From Vicingaceae bacterium (GTDB lineage Bacteria; Bacteroidota; Bacteroidia; Flavobacteriales_E; Vicingaceae), in assembly GCA_026003395.1 (NCBI GenBank), contig BPHE01000002.1, positions 224,549-288,548 of the forward strand: 64,000 bases of DNA, written 5' to 3'. Both the position numbers and the translations under genes were made by a program. Each line of letters starts with the position of its first letter. Within the stretch, counting starts at the first letter, position 1. The notes beneath the pieces are model-generated. The model had not been told where the DNA came from. It did no database searches and was given only the letters and a program-made list of their open reading frames with translations. Shown here one piece after another: positions 52,871-61,097 of this stretch.

Positions 52871-54619
52871 AATCCCAAACTTTTCCATTTTTAGACAATA
52901 CATATTTCCAATTTCTCTAATATCTCTTTATATTTCTTTGGATATTCGGCTTTTTTCCACTCCTCTCCTATCTGTATACTCTGTATCCTACTCAACATCT
53001 CTATTATGTCCTTCGGACTGTGTTGGCTTTCCATCTTCTTTTCCTTCAACTTCCTCTGTATCCGGTACCAATACACCATCGCCAAATAATGCACAAACAT
53101 CCATCCTTCCAATGTCTCTTTGTCCCGAACATACATCCTGTCCGCTTCCAATACATTCTTAAACACATCATACATCTGCTCTATAGCATGCCGGCTCTTA
53201 TACATCTCATATATCTTCTTCCCTTCCTCTTCTTCTACATTGGTAATGATGACCAACGTCCCAAAACGATGCTGGATAGAATGATAATTCTCTATGCTGT
53301 ATCCTTCGTATTGTTTCTCTATCCGTAGCAAATAATCCCGTTCCTCTTCTGCCCGTAAATGCTCATCAAAAAACACATATATCCATCGGTTATCTTTTTT
53401 ATACCGGTAATACCATATGGGTCGCTCCTGATAAATAAAAAAACCTGTCCATTCCCGTTTGTCGGATTGTCTTAGCCGGTCTTCTTCTATCAGCGACGAG
53501 TCCCGCTTCAATGGCATCACATAATGCAATCCCTCCTCTTCCAGATACTTCCGGTTCTCTTCTGAATTAAATCCTTTGTCGCCTATCACCACACATTGTT
53601 TTACGCCGCTTTCTGCAATGGCATTTTTCAGGGTCTTTACATCGCTGATGTCTCCGCTTAACACCCGATAATACAAAGGCATTTGCTGTTCATACCCATA
53701 TAAACATAGAAAGTTGATTTGCGGACGAAATTGCCATTGGGCATTGTATCCTTTCTGATTAAGCCCTAATTGTTGGGATTGAGAAAAAACATGGGTAATG
53801 TCTATCAAAAGATGCCGGGAGCTATCTGTCATTAGTTTCTGAAAAAATGCTACGATTTTTTTTCGTTGTATGCCTATCTGTTCAAGCATCTGACTGCATT
53901 TTTGAGGTGTGATGGTGGGTATGGAAAGAAGGTGTTTAAGATAAGTAAAAGCATAGTGAAGGGGATAGTTTTTCATAGGTGCCTGATGGAGCAACCGCAT
54001 ATAGGTGTAAAGCAGAAGATATTTCCACTCGTTGGGGAAAGTGGATTGCAGGGCTTGAAGCAGGTCGGTGTTGTGCTGGAAGAGCCATTGAGACAATCCA
54101 TATTCATAAACGGAGATGTGTTGGAGAGCTTCTTGCAGTTTTCTGCGTTTGCTTTTGATGATGCCGTTTTTGGTAATTCGGCCGATACAACCCAAGGTGA
54201 TTTTAACGGGTCTTCCACCTTTTTCTTTGGAGCGTTTGCTGGTGATTTGGTAGAGGTAAAGGTATCCGTTGATAGAGCGGATTTCTGTTCCTTTTGTTTT
54301 GAATTGAAGGGCCCATTTAGGGATTTTGGAGGATTTTTTGGTTTTTGATTTTTGTGGAGTTTTGGAACGGGAGGAGGATTGAGTTGATTTTTTTGTTTTT
54401 CATAGTATTGTTTATTTAGACAATACATAAAGATAAGCACAAAATAAGGGAAACGGGATAATTTTAAGAAAAAAATATCAGCAGTATGATGTGGAAAACA
54501 GGTGGGATAAGGATAAGAGAAGGTATTTACAAAAAATGAAGGGTAAAGTAGATAGAAATCAGGCAGAACAATACTTGCATAGGTTGTATGGCTTAAAATC
54601 GTAAAAGTTTGGGGTTAAA
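52868..54619 (-). mobile_element. IS1634-like insertion sequence, copy A
   Basis: The ends carry inverted repeats: the left end reads CCCAAACTTTTCCATTTTTA from 52874, and the right end (reverse complement, inward from 54613) reads CCCAAACTTTTACGATTTTA. TTAA occurs just outside both ends. The element is about 1.75 kb and holds one transposase gene, whose start region is frameshifted. It contains an extra stretch of about 35 bases upstream of the transposase ATG that copy B lacks. The exact edges are uncertain by a few bases. Confidence 0.85.
52891..54403 (-). pseudogene. IS1634-like DDE transposase, frameshifted at its start (copy A)
   Basis: From about 54390 down to 52891 the protein is nearly the same as the intact copy B. 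The DDE motifs are kept: LLIDITHVFSQSQQLG, CVVIGDKGFNSEENRKY and SRHAIEQMYDVFKNVLEADR. The ATG at 54403 is out of frame with the rest, because each of the two A-runs after it is one base shorter than in copy B (A5-C-A7 against A6-C-A8). The ATG frame stops after about 28 codons. The body frame meets a TGA overlapping the ATG, so the only usable start would be a TTG at 54195 giving 434 residues. It is either inactive or rescued by slippage on the A-runs. Confidence 0.8.
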
Positions 54620-54684
54620 TAAAATTTTTTCATTACTTTATGTATGATAGAATGATTTTATGTACATTTACGCAAAAAATAAAT

Positions 54685-55425
54685 ATGAAAACTATCAAAG
54701 AAAATTTAAGGAACCTTTATTCTGGTAAATGGAAAAACTTATAGAGTAAAATTCGAAAGTTGGATAATCCTGACGACATTCATTGTCCGCATTTATTATC
54801 AACAACAGATGAATTTGAAAAGGCGTGGAATCAATCAGATATTAAAATGATGATTTTTGGAATTAGAACTAATACTTGGGGAATTAAGGATATTAGCAAA
54901 GATACAATAGAAGATTTAATGAATCTTTATGAAGAGTTTTATTTTGGAGGAGGTAATTGGAAATATGCCCAAACATTTTGGAATTATTTTTATTCTATTC
55001 AGGAATTATTAAAATGTCGCCTAAATAAAAAAGTAAGTGTAATATGGAATAATGTGTACAAGATTGAGAATGCACCATGGGATATTGAAAATAAATATTT
55101 TAATGTTACTTTGGAAGAGGTTGAAATCTTTCGTCCAAATGTAATATTGCTTTTGGGGTTAGATGCAAGGTATACTTTACTTTCAAATATTTTTGGACAA
55201 AGTAATCTCAAAGTGGACGATTATTGGGATGATGAGAAATCGCTCTATTCATTAAATATTGATAGTTTAAGTATAGAACCAAAAATAGAACCAAAAATAG
55301 AACCAAAAATAAAAAAATATTTAAAAAAAATAATTATTACATATCATCCAAATGCACGTGGAGAATCTGGAATTAAAATGAAATATCTTATTGAACATCT
55401 TTCTAATGAACTTAAGAGTTTATAA
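54685..55425 (+). pseudogene. Uracil-DNA-glycosylase-like gene with an early amber codon
   Basis: An ATG at 54685 opens a frame (MKTIKENLRNLYSGKWKNL) that meets TAG at 54742-54744 and continues in the same frame for 226 more codons. A TTG at 54760 would be the first restart. The body shows FGIRTNTWGIKD, FWNYFYSIQELL, SVIWNNVYKIE, FRPNVILLLGLDARYTL and ITYHPNARG. I associate this order with a uracil-DNA-glycosylase-superfamily group of Bacteroidota, where the HPNAR-like motif is the DNA-leucine/histidine loop (tentative). A 12-base unit (GAACCAAAAATA) is repeated three times near 55279-55312. It is the only gene between the two IS1634-like copies. Function is probably lost unless the amber codon is read through. 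Confidence 0.6.
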
Positions 55426-55503
55426 AACAAAATTATTGTATGCCTTAATAAAATGTTCATAGGCATAATAAATAATAGAATTGTCGCGAAACAATGTTGG
55501 AAG

Positions 55504-57236
55504 TTTAAACCCAAACTTTTCCATTTTTAGACAATACATATTTCCAATTTTTCTAATATCTCTTTATATTTCTTTGGATATCCGGCTCTTTTCCACTCCT
55601 CTCCTATCTGTATACTCTGTATCCTACTCATCATCTCTATTATGTCCTTCGGACTGTGTTGGCTTTCCATCTTCTTTTCCTTCAACTTCCTCTGTATCCG
55701 GTACCAATACACCATCGCCAAATAATGCACAAACATCCATCCTTCCAATGTCTCTTTGTCCCGAACATACATCCTGTCTGCTTCCAATACATTCTTAAAC
55801 ACATCATACATCTGCTCTATAGCATGCCGGCTCTTATACATCTCATATATCTTCTTCCCTTCATCTTCCTCTACATTGGTAATAATAGCCAACGTCCCAA
55901 AACGATGCTGGATAGAATGATAATTTTCTATGTTGTATCCTTCGTATTGTTTCTCTATCCGTAGCAAATAATCCCGCACCTCTTCTGCCCGTAAATGCTC
56001 ATCAAAAAACACATATATCCATCGGTTATCTTTTTTATACCGGTAATACCATAGGGGTCGATCCTGATAAATAAAAAAACCTGTCCATTCCCGTTTGTCG
56101 GATTGTCTTAGCCGGTCTTCTTCTATCAGCGACGAGTCCCGCTTCAATGGCATCACATAATGCAATCCCTCCTCTTCCAGATACTTCCGGTTCTCTTCTG
56201 AATTAAATCCTTTGTCGCCTATCACCACACATTGTTTTACGCCGCTTTCTGCAATGGCATTTTTCAGTGTCTTTACATCGCTGATGTCTCCGCTTAACAC
56301 CCGGTAATACAATGGCATCTGTTGCTCATACCCATACAAACATAGAAAGTTGACTTGCGGACGAAATTCCCATTGGGCGTTGTATCCTTTCTGATTCAAT
56401 CCTAATTGTTGGGATTGAGAAAAAACATGTGTAATGTCTATCAAAAGATGTTTAGAGGTATCTGTCATTAGTTTCTGAAAGAATGCTACGATTTTTTTTC
56501 GTTGTATGCCCACCTGTTCAAGCATCTGACTGCATTTTTGGGGAGTGATGGTGGGCATGGAAAGGAGGTGTTGTAGGTAAGTAAACGCATAGTGAAGGGG
56601 ATAGTTTTTCATAGGTGCCTGGTGAAGCAAACGCATATAGGTGCAGAGCAAAAGATATTTCCACTCGTTGGGGAAAGTGGATTGCAGGGCTTGAAGCAGG
56701 TCGGTGTTTTGGTGGAAGAGCCAATGAGACAATCCATATTCATAGATGGAGAGGTGTTGGAGGGCTTCTTCCATTTTTCTGCGTTTGCTTTTGATGATAC
56801 CGTTTTTGGTTAAGCGGCCGATACAACCGAGGGTGATTTTAACGGGTCTTCCGCCTTTTTCTTTGGAGCGTTTGCTGGTGATTTGATAGAGGTAAAGGTA
56901 TCCGTTGATAGAGCGGATTTCGGTTCCTTTTGTTTTGAATTGAAGGGCCCATTTAGGGATTTTGGAGGATTTTTTGGTTTTTGATTTTTGTGGAGTTTTG
57001 GAACGGGAGGAGGATGGGGTTGATTTTTTTTGTTTTTTCATAGTAAAAGATAATGACAAAATAAGGAAAACGGGATAATTTTAAGAAAAAAATATCAGCA
57101 GTATGATGTGGAAAACAGGTGGGATAAGGATATGAGAAGGTATTTACAAAAAATAAAGGGTAAAGTAGATAGAAATAAGGCAGAACAATATCTGCACGGG
57201 TTGTATGGCTTAAAATCGTAAAAGTTTGGGATTAAA
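55504..57236 (-). mobile_element. IS1634-like insertion sequence, copy B
   Basis: Same inverted ends as copy A: the left end reads CCCAAACTTTTCCATTTTTA from 55510, and the right end (reverse complement, inward from 57230) reads CCCAAACTTTTACGATTTTA. TTTAAA and ATTAAAA lie just outside. It is about 1.73 kb, the same orientation as copy A and 0.88 kb from it, so the pair could move the intervening DNA as a composite unit. Confidence 0.85.
55527..57041 (-). CDS. IS1634-like DDE transposase, intact (copy B)
   Basis: From the ATG at 57041 (MKKQKKSTPSSSRSKTP) this is a 504-residue transposase. A basic N-terminal segment (residues 1-70) precedes the IS4-superfamily catalytic core. First Asp: LLIDITHVFSQSQ. 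Second Asp: CVVIGDKGFNSEEN. Glu: SRHAIEQMYDVFKN, followed by a helical C-terminus (EGWMFVHYLAMVYWYRIQR). The frame also opens at a TTG six codons upstream, but copy A and the A-rich start region support the ATG. The core sequence is nearly identical to copy A, so transposition was recent. Family assignment to IS1634 rests on the motif pattern and size. Confidence 0.88.
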   Translation of the reverse strand: MKKQKKSTPSSSRSKTPQKSKTKKSSKIPKWALQFKTKGTEIRSINGYLYLYQITSKRSKEKGGRPVKITLGCIGRLTKNGIIKSKRRKMEEALQHLSIYEYGLSHWLFHQNTDLLQALQSTFPNEWKYLLLCTYMRLLHQAPMKNYPLHYAFTYLQHLLSMPTITPQKCSQMLEQVGIQRKKIVAFFQKLMTDTSKHLLIDITHVFSQSQQLGLNQKGYNAQWEFRPQVNFLCLYGYEQQMPLYYRVLSGDISDVKTLKNAIAESGVKQCVVIGDKGFNSEENRKYLEEEGLHYVMPLKRDSSLIEEDRLRQSDKREWTGFFIYQDRPLWYYRYKKDNRWIYVFFDEHLRAEEVRDYLLRIEKQYEGYNIENYHSIQHRFGTLAIITNVEEDEGKKIYEMYKSRHAIEQMYDVFKNVLEADRMYVRDKETLEGWMFVHYLAMVYWYRIQRKLKEKKMESQHSPKDIIEMMSRIQSIQIGEEWKRAGYPKKYKEILEKLEICIV

Positions 57237-57317
57237 ATACTACCTTGAAAAAAATTAAAACTTATCTTATAAATTTACTGATTTTGCCTAAAACCAATTA
57301 AATAATTTTCCAGAAAA

Positions 57318-58088
57318 CTAAAATCTTTCAAATGTATCCTTACGACACATAACTTCTAATCGGGCCTGGACTTTATTACTTTTTAATGTTTTAACTAATG
57401 TCAGTAACTTAGGATGCCATATTGAATATGCATTCTTTATTTCTGTCTGACTAATTTGCAAATTTTTTAAATCAGAAACATAATCGATACTGAACATACA
57501 ACTCAAGGCAATTTTTAATTCTGTATAAGAGGAATCATCCCTGGGGAAGTAAGGATTGTTTTCTTCAAGAGGAATTGGAAGAAGAATATCTTCTTTAAAT
57601 TTTTTACCGGGTTCAATTTTTGTTGCATACGGAACATAAGTAAATTCAACCGTTCTGCTAAGAGGTAAAGGTGGTATCCTTTTTGAGAGAGAGAGTATAG
57701 AATTGTGTAAAAGAGAAATGTACACTTGGTTTTTAGCCAAAATCTCTTTTCCTTTATGATTGACATCCCACAATACATTGAAAATGTAAATATCCTCAGG
57801 CGTATCGTTGATTACTTCATATTGAATTTTGAGAAACTTTCCATCCTTGTGAAGAGAAAACTTTAAATAGGGCACTTTTTCATTCATTTTTTTATTATAT
57901 TCTTGACTCAAAATTCCGGATCTTTGAATTTCCTCATTAACTTCTTTTGTTTTCTTATCTTCAGAATTATTTAAATCTTTAAGAGTGCATCCCAAAAACA
58001 CTATCAAAAAAAAATTAAGTGAAATATACCAAAATGAATGCCTGTCATGCTTTGACTTTGCGACAAGATTTTCAGATTTTTTGTGCAA
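57318..58088 (-). CDS. Putative lipoprotein of unknown function
   Basis: I do not recognise this 256-residue protein. Near the N-terminus a hydrophobic stretch ends in IVFLGC, a possible lipobox with Cys at about residue 34. An acidic/lysine-rich linker and a beta-rich domain follow (VPYLKFSLHKDGKFLKIQYEV, then LSRTVEFTYVPYATKIEPGKKFKE). The only start that includes the signal region is a TTG at 58088, and a -7-like box (TACATTTG on the minus strand, 58086-58093) overlaps it. The true start is therefore uncertain, or the box is not used. It lies alone between IS copy B and the second ispH, so it may be accessory cargo. Confidence 0.55.
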   Translation of the reverse strand: MHKKSENLVAKSKHDRHSFWYISLNFFLIVFLGCTLKDLNNSEDKKTKEVNEEIQRSGILSQEYNKKMNEKVPYLKFSLHKDGKFLKIQYEVINDTPEDIYIFNVLWDVNHKGKEILAKNQVYISLLHNSILSLSKRIPPLPLSRTVEFTYVPYATKIEPGKKFKEDILLPIPLEENNPYFPRDDSSYTELKIALSCMFSIDYVSDLKNLQISQTEIKNAYSIWHPKLLTLVKTLKSNKVQARLEVMCRKDTFERF

Positions 58089-58565
58089 ATGTACATTAAA
58101 TTTTTTAAACTACACACAGGCAATATAAAAATCCAGTCCGCAGCAGCTCGTGCTTCATAGCAAATTATCTTTGCTGCAAAAAAAAAATAATTAACCCTTC
58201 AATTCTGAAAGTTTAATTTGAAAAAAATTTTTTAGGAGAAAATTTGGGGTTTAATCCTTCACAATCTTTTTCTAATACAATTTTTACCTTTCATAGTATT
58301 ATTCTTTTCGCTCTTTTAATCTATTTCTCATAGATTTTGTCATTTTTTCTTCTGTAACTTCCATTTTGAAGTTTGACAAATTCACACCATCAATTTTACT
58401 TTTTTCAAACAAAGGGGGGAGAAAAAAATTCTCCCGACCTTTGCTTGAATTCTAAAACATCTCTCTATGCGCAGCAAATATAAACCGCACCTTCTACTTT
58501 GAATAGCAACAGAATAATTCACTGCGTTTGGAAACAGTTTAAGGCGAAATATGTAACCTTTTCAA
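58089..58565. other. AT-rich gene-free stretch
   Basis: No supportable gene in 477 bases. The only structure I see is a small hairpin GGGAGAA-A5-TTCTCCC at 58417-58435 without a T-run, lying 130 bases past the end of the second ispH. It could be a weak 3' signal for that gene. Confidence 0.45.
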
Positions 58566-59774
58566 TTATCCCACCATAATTTTTTCTTCTTCAAGAATGT
58601 TTAATTCCCGATTAATTTTTTCAATGACTCTTTCCAAAAGGGCATCGGGGCAGGAGGCGCCGCCGGTGAGAATAATTTTTATCTCGTCTTTTGCAGGTAA
58701 AAATGTGGATTCTTTTATTTCTTTGGCATGTAAATCATAATGACGAATGAGTTGTCTGGATTTTATTTCGTCGGCGGAGGAAATGAAATAGGTGGGGAAT
58801 TTGGTTTCCAGCAGTTCTACCAAATGAGAGGTGTTGCTGCTGTTGTATCCGCCTACTACAATGGCAAGGACGGCATCATAGTTCAGGAGGTTCAAAACAG
58901 ATGTTTGATTTTCGTTGGTGGCATAGCAGAGTGTATCGTGCGTGTCGGCAAAATGCTCGCGGATGTTTTCCGCACCGTATTTTTTTATCATCACGGATTT
59001 CAAATAGTTACTGATGGCTTCTGTTTCGGTGGCAAGCATAGTGGTTTGGTTGATAACGCCGATTCTTTGAAAGTGTTGATGAATGTTGAATCCTTCGGAA
59101 AATTTGTCTTTGAAGGCAGTTTCAAACTCTTGTTGCGATTTTTGTTCTAATATGAATGGCTCCAGCAGTTGTGCTTCTTCCAAATCTCTGATGATAACAG
59201 AGTGATTGAATTGTTTGCTTCTTGAAAAGGTGGCACGGGTTTCTTCGTGTTTGTACTTTCCGTGAATGATGATGGTGTAGTTCTGTTTGCCTATTTGCTC
59301 TGCTTTTTTCCACACTCTTTCCACAAACGGACAAGTACTGTCGTAAAAATAAGCGGAGATGTTCAGTTGTTTGATTTTTTCCAGTATTTCCAGTGGTGCA
59401 CCAAATGCAGGAATGATGACGACATCGTCATTTTTTAATTCGGAGAAAGGAATGAGTGGATTGCCGTAAGTGTCCTGCAAAAACCGTATGCCCCTTTCTT
59501 CCAGGTCCTTATTGACTTCGGGATTGTGAATCATTTGGCTGATTAAAAATATCCTTTTGTCTTTGTTTTCTTCTATTGCTTTGAAAGCAATTTCAATGGC
59601 ATTTTCCACACCGTAACAAAAACCAAAATGTCTTGGAATGTAATACTTTACTTTTCCGAAATCTATCACCGATGGTGAAAAATCGCGTCTTTTAGGGTCT
59701 TGCGTTTTTCTGTAATCCTTTACTCTTTGAATGAGGGGACTTCTGTAAAAAGACGGGATATTGAATGTTTTCAT
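58566..59774 (-). CDS. ispH: HMBPP reductase, long form (copy 2)
   Basis: This 402-residue protein is a full-length paralogue of the ispH at 26601-27836. All three iron-sulfur cysteine regions are kept: FGFCYGVENA (Cys53, the same position as copy 1), DSTCPFVERVW and GGASCPDALLER. So are SQMIHNP, HGKYKHEETRATF, NQTTMLATET and GGYNSSNTSHL. Nothing visible suggests loss of activity. Divergence from copy 1 is spread over the whole length, mostly outside the motifs, so this is an old duplication or a transferred homologue and not a recent copy. It lies in the accessory part of the window, between IS copy B and the dNK-folK pair. Confidence 0.88.
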   Translation of the reverse strand: MKTFNIPSFYRSPLIQRVKDYRKTQDPKRRDFSPSVIDFGKVKYYIPRHFGFCYGVENAIEIAFKAIEENKDKRIFLISQMIHNPEVNKDLEERGIRFLQDTYGNPLIPFSELKNDDVVIIPAFGAPLEILEKIKQLNISAYFYDSTCPFVERVWKKAEQIGKQNYTIIIHGKYKHEETRATFSRSKQFNHSVIIRDLEEAQLLEPFILEQKSQQEFETAFKDKFSEGFNIHQHFQRIGVINQTTMLATETEAISNYLKSVMIKKYGAENIREHFADTHDTLCYATNENQTSVLNLLNYDAVLAIVVGGYNSSNTSHLVELLETKFPTYFISSADEIKSRQLIRHYDLHAKEIKESTFLPAKDEIKIILTGGASCPDALLERVIEKINRELNILEEEKIMVG

Positions 59775-59873
59775 ATATCAAAAATAAATTTTCTGCAAAT
59801 ATCGGAAAATATATGGCTTGGAATATGTTGTGAACAACAAAAGGAGTTGGCAAAATCTTTTGCGGATATATTT

Positions 59874-60491
59874 TTAAATTTTCGTAAAACCACTTTTCTT
59901 TAAAATGTTCAGAGTGTCGTTTATAAGTGTGTCGTATTTTTCTATCGGAATAATTTCCACAGGAGTGGGGGAATGGGCAATGTTTTTCTGATATGTGGCA
60001 TAGAGTTTTTCAAGATAATCTATGCGGAGAGGTGTTTCCATTTGTCTGTTTCTTGCAAGGATGTTTTGATAGGCCTGTGGTGGTTTGACATCCAAAAAAA
60101 TAATCAAATCGGGGTGTTTGGGAAGATGGTTTTCCAACAGCAAAAAATGTTTTTGGTATTCTTGAAATTCATCGGGCTTTAAGTTTGTTTCGGCAAACCA
60201 CAGACATTTTCTGAAAGAAAAATCGGAGAGAATAACATCGTAATCTGAAGATTGAAAGCAGTGGGATAGTTGATGAAAACGGTCTATCAAAAAACTATAT
60301 TCTGCAAGTAAATTGTATTTGCCGGGATGCTGATAAAACAGTTCTAAAATTCTGTTGTTTTGAAATTGCTCATAAATTGTGTGAGAGTAGAAGTTTTTGC
60401 TTTGAAAAAATTCATTCAATTGTTGTGTCAAAGTTGTTTTGCCACTGCCGATGATGCCTTCTATGCAGATATAAAGCGGCTGTTGGGTCAT
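59874..60491 (-). CDS. Deoxynucleoside kinase
   Basis: The 205-residue protein has the P-loop GIIGSGKTTLTQQL at about residues 12-25 and the substrate-site motif FLIDRFHQLSHC. It also has LSDFSFRKCLWFAETNL, LIIFLDVKPPQAYQNILARN with the lid arginines, and RIDYLEKLYATYQK. This is the deoxyadenosine/deoxyguanosine-kinase type of deoxynucleoside kinase, which salvages deoxynucleosides using ATP. It overlaps folK by 4 bases. A folK-dNK pair is a familiar Bacteroidota arrangement. The exact nucleoside preference is not readable. Confidence 0.85.
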   Translation of the reverse strand: MTQQPLYICIEGIIGSGKTTLTQQLNEFFQSKNFYSHTIYEQFQNNRILELFYQHPGKYNLLAEYSFLIDRFHQLSHCFQSSDYDVILSDFSFRKCLWFAETNLKPDEFQEYQKHFLLLENHLPKHPDLIIFLDVKPPQAYQNILARNRQMETPLRIDYLEKLYATYQKNIAHSPTPVEIIPIEKYDTLINDTLNILKKSGFTKI

Positions 60492-60946
60492 AATAATTCA
60501 CGGATTTTCTTTTTTAATACAGGATGCTCTACATCGCTGGCAATTTCCGAGAGTGGAAGCAGCACAAATTTTCTTTGGGACAAAAAGGGATGCGGGATAG
60601 TTAAGTTGTCGCTTTGAATGATGTCTTGATTGAACAGCAAAATGTCTATGTCAATGGTTCTTGATTCATAATGATTGCCGGTTGTTGTTTTTTTTGTTCT
60701 GCCCAATGTTTTTTCTATTGAAACAATTTTTTGGAGGATTTGTTGCGGCTGCAAATGGGTTTTTGCACATATACACAGGTTATAGAAAAACAGAGTGTTT
60801 TCGGGCATTTTCCATGGTTCTGTCAAATATATGGAAGATTGTTTTTCTATTTGACCTATGGTTTCTGTGATTTTGTTCAATGCAGAATAAATATAAAATA
60901 AACGAGGATAGATATTGCTGCCCAATCCCAAATAAACGATATTCAT
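60488..60946 (-). CDS. folK: HPPK, 6-hydroxymethyl-dihydropterin pyrophosphokinase
   Basis: FolK transfers pyrophosphate from ATP to the pterin in folate synthesis. From the ATG at 60946 (MNIVYLGLGSNIYPRL) the protein has 152 residues. It carries the signature GLGSN at residues 7-11, IYLTEPWKMP (pterin loop), SIEKTLGRTKKTT, and the metal/ATP motif ESRTIDIDILLFN followed by IPHPFLSQRKFVLLPL. The frame is open 13 codons further, but the family motif sits right after the chosen Met. It overlaps the kinase gene by 4 bases and is divergent from a promoter that reads into the truncated sppA-like fragment. Confidence 0.9.
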   Translation of the reverse strand: MNIVYLGLGSNIYPRLFYIYSALNKITETIGQIEKQSSIYLTEPWKMPENTLFFYNLCICAKTHLQPQQILQKIVSIEKTLGRTKKTTTGNHYESRTIDIDILLFNQDIIQSDNLTIPHPFLSQRKFVLLPLSEIASDVEHPVLKKKIRELL

Positions 60947-60961
60947 TGTCCGTCCTGTAAT

Positions 60962-60993
60962 TTTGGGCTTAAAAATACAAAACACTATATTTG
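60962..60993 (+). promoter_or_regulatory. Complete Bacteroidota promoter left in front of a gene remnant
   Basis: TTTG (60962-60965), 20 bases, TATATTTG (60986-60993), then the ATG at 61014. The spacing is ideal. It now drives only a 27-codon remnant and possibly the adjoining IS transposase. Confidence 0.6.
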
Positions 60994-61013
60994 CGAATTA
61001 AAAACAAACAGTT

Positions 61014-61097
61014 ATGAAACAATTTTTTGGAGGATGCCTGGGAGCATTTGTCGGTGTGATTGTCGGCGTGTTTGGTCCCACATATAAATGGATTTAG
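61014..61097 (+). pseudogene. N-terminal remnant of a membrane protein gene, possibly sppA
   Basis: ATG to TAG gives 27 codons: MKQFFGGCLGAFVGVIVGVF and then GPTYKWI. The first 20 residues look like the N-terminal membrane anchor of signal peptide peptidase SppA of Bacteroidota, a gene I recall as often divergent from folK, as here. A complete promoter precedes it. The similarity stops where the IS481-like element begins, so the gene appears cut after about 20 codons and the rest is missing from the window. The sppA identity is tentative; that it is a truncated gene is better supported. Confidence 0.45.

Noticed and set aside
53973..54440. 155-codon minus-strand frame at the start of IS copy A
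   Set aside because: It is the same DNA as the transposase N-terminus read in a wrong frame, which appears because of the A-run losses; it has no independent support.
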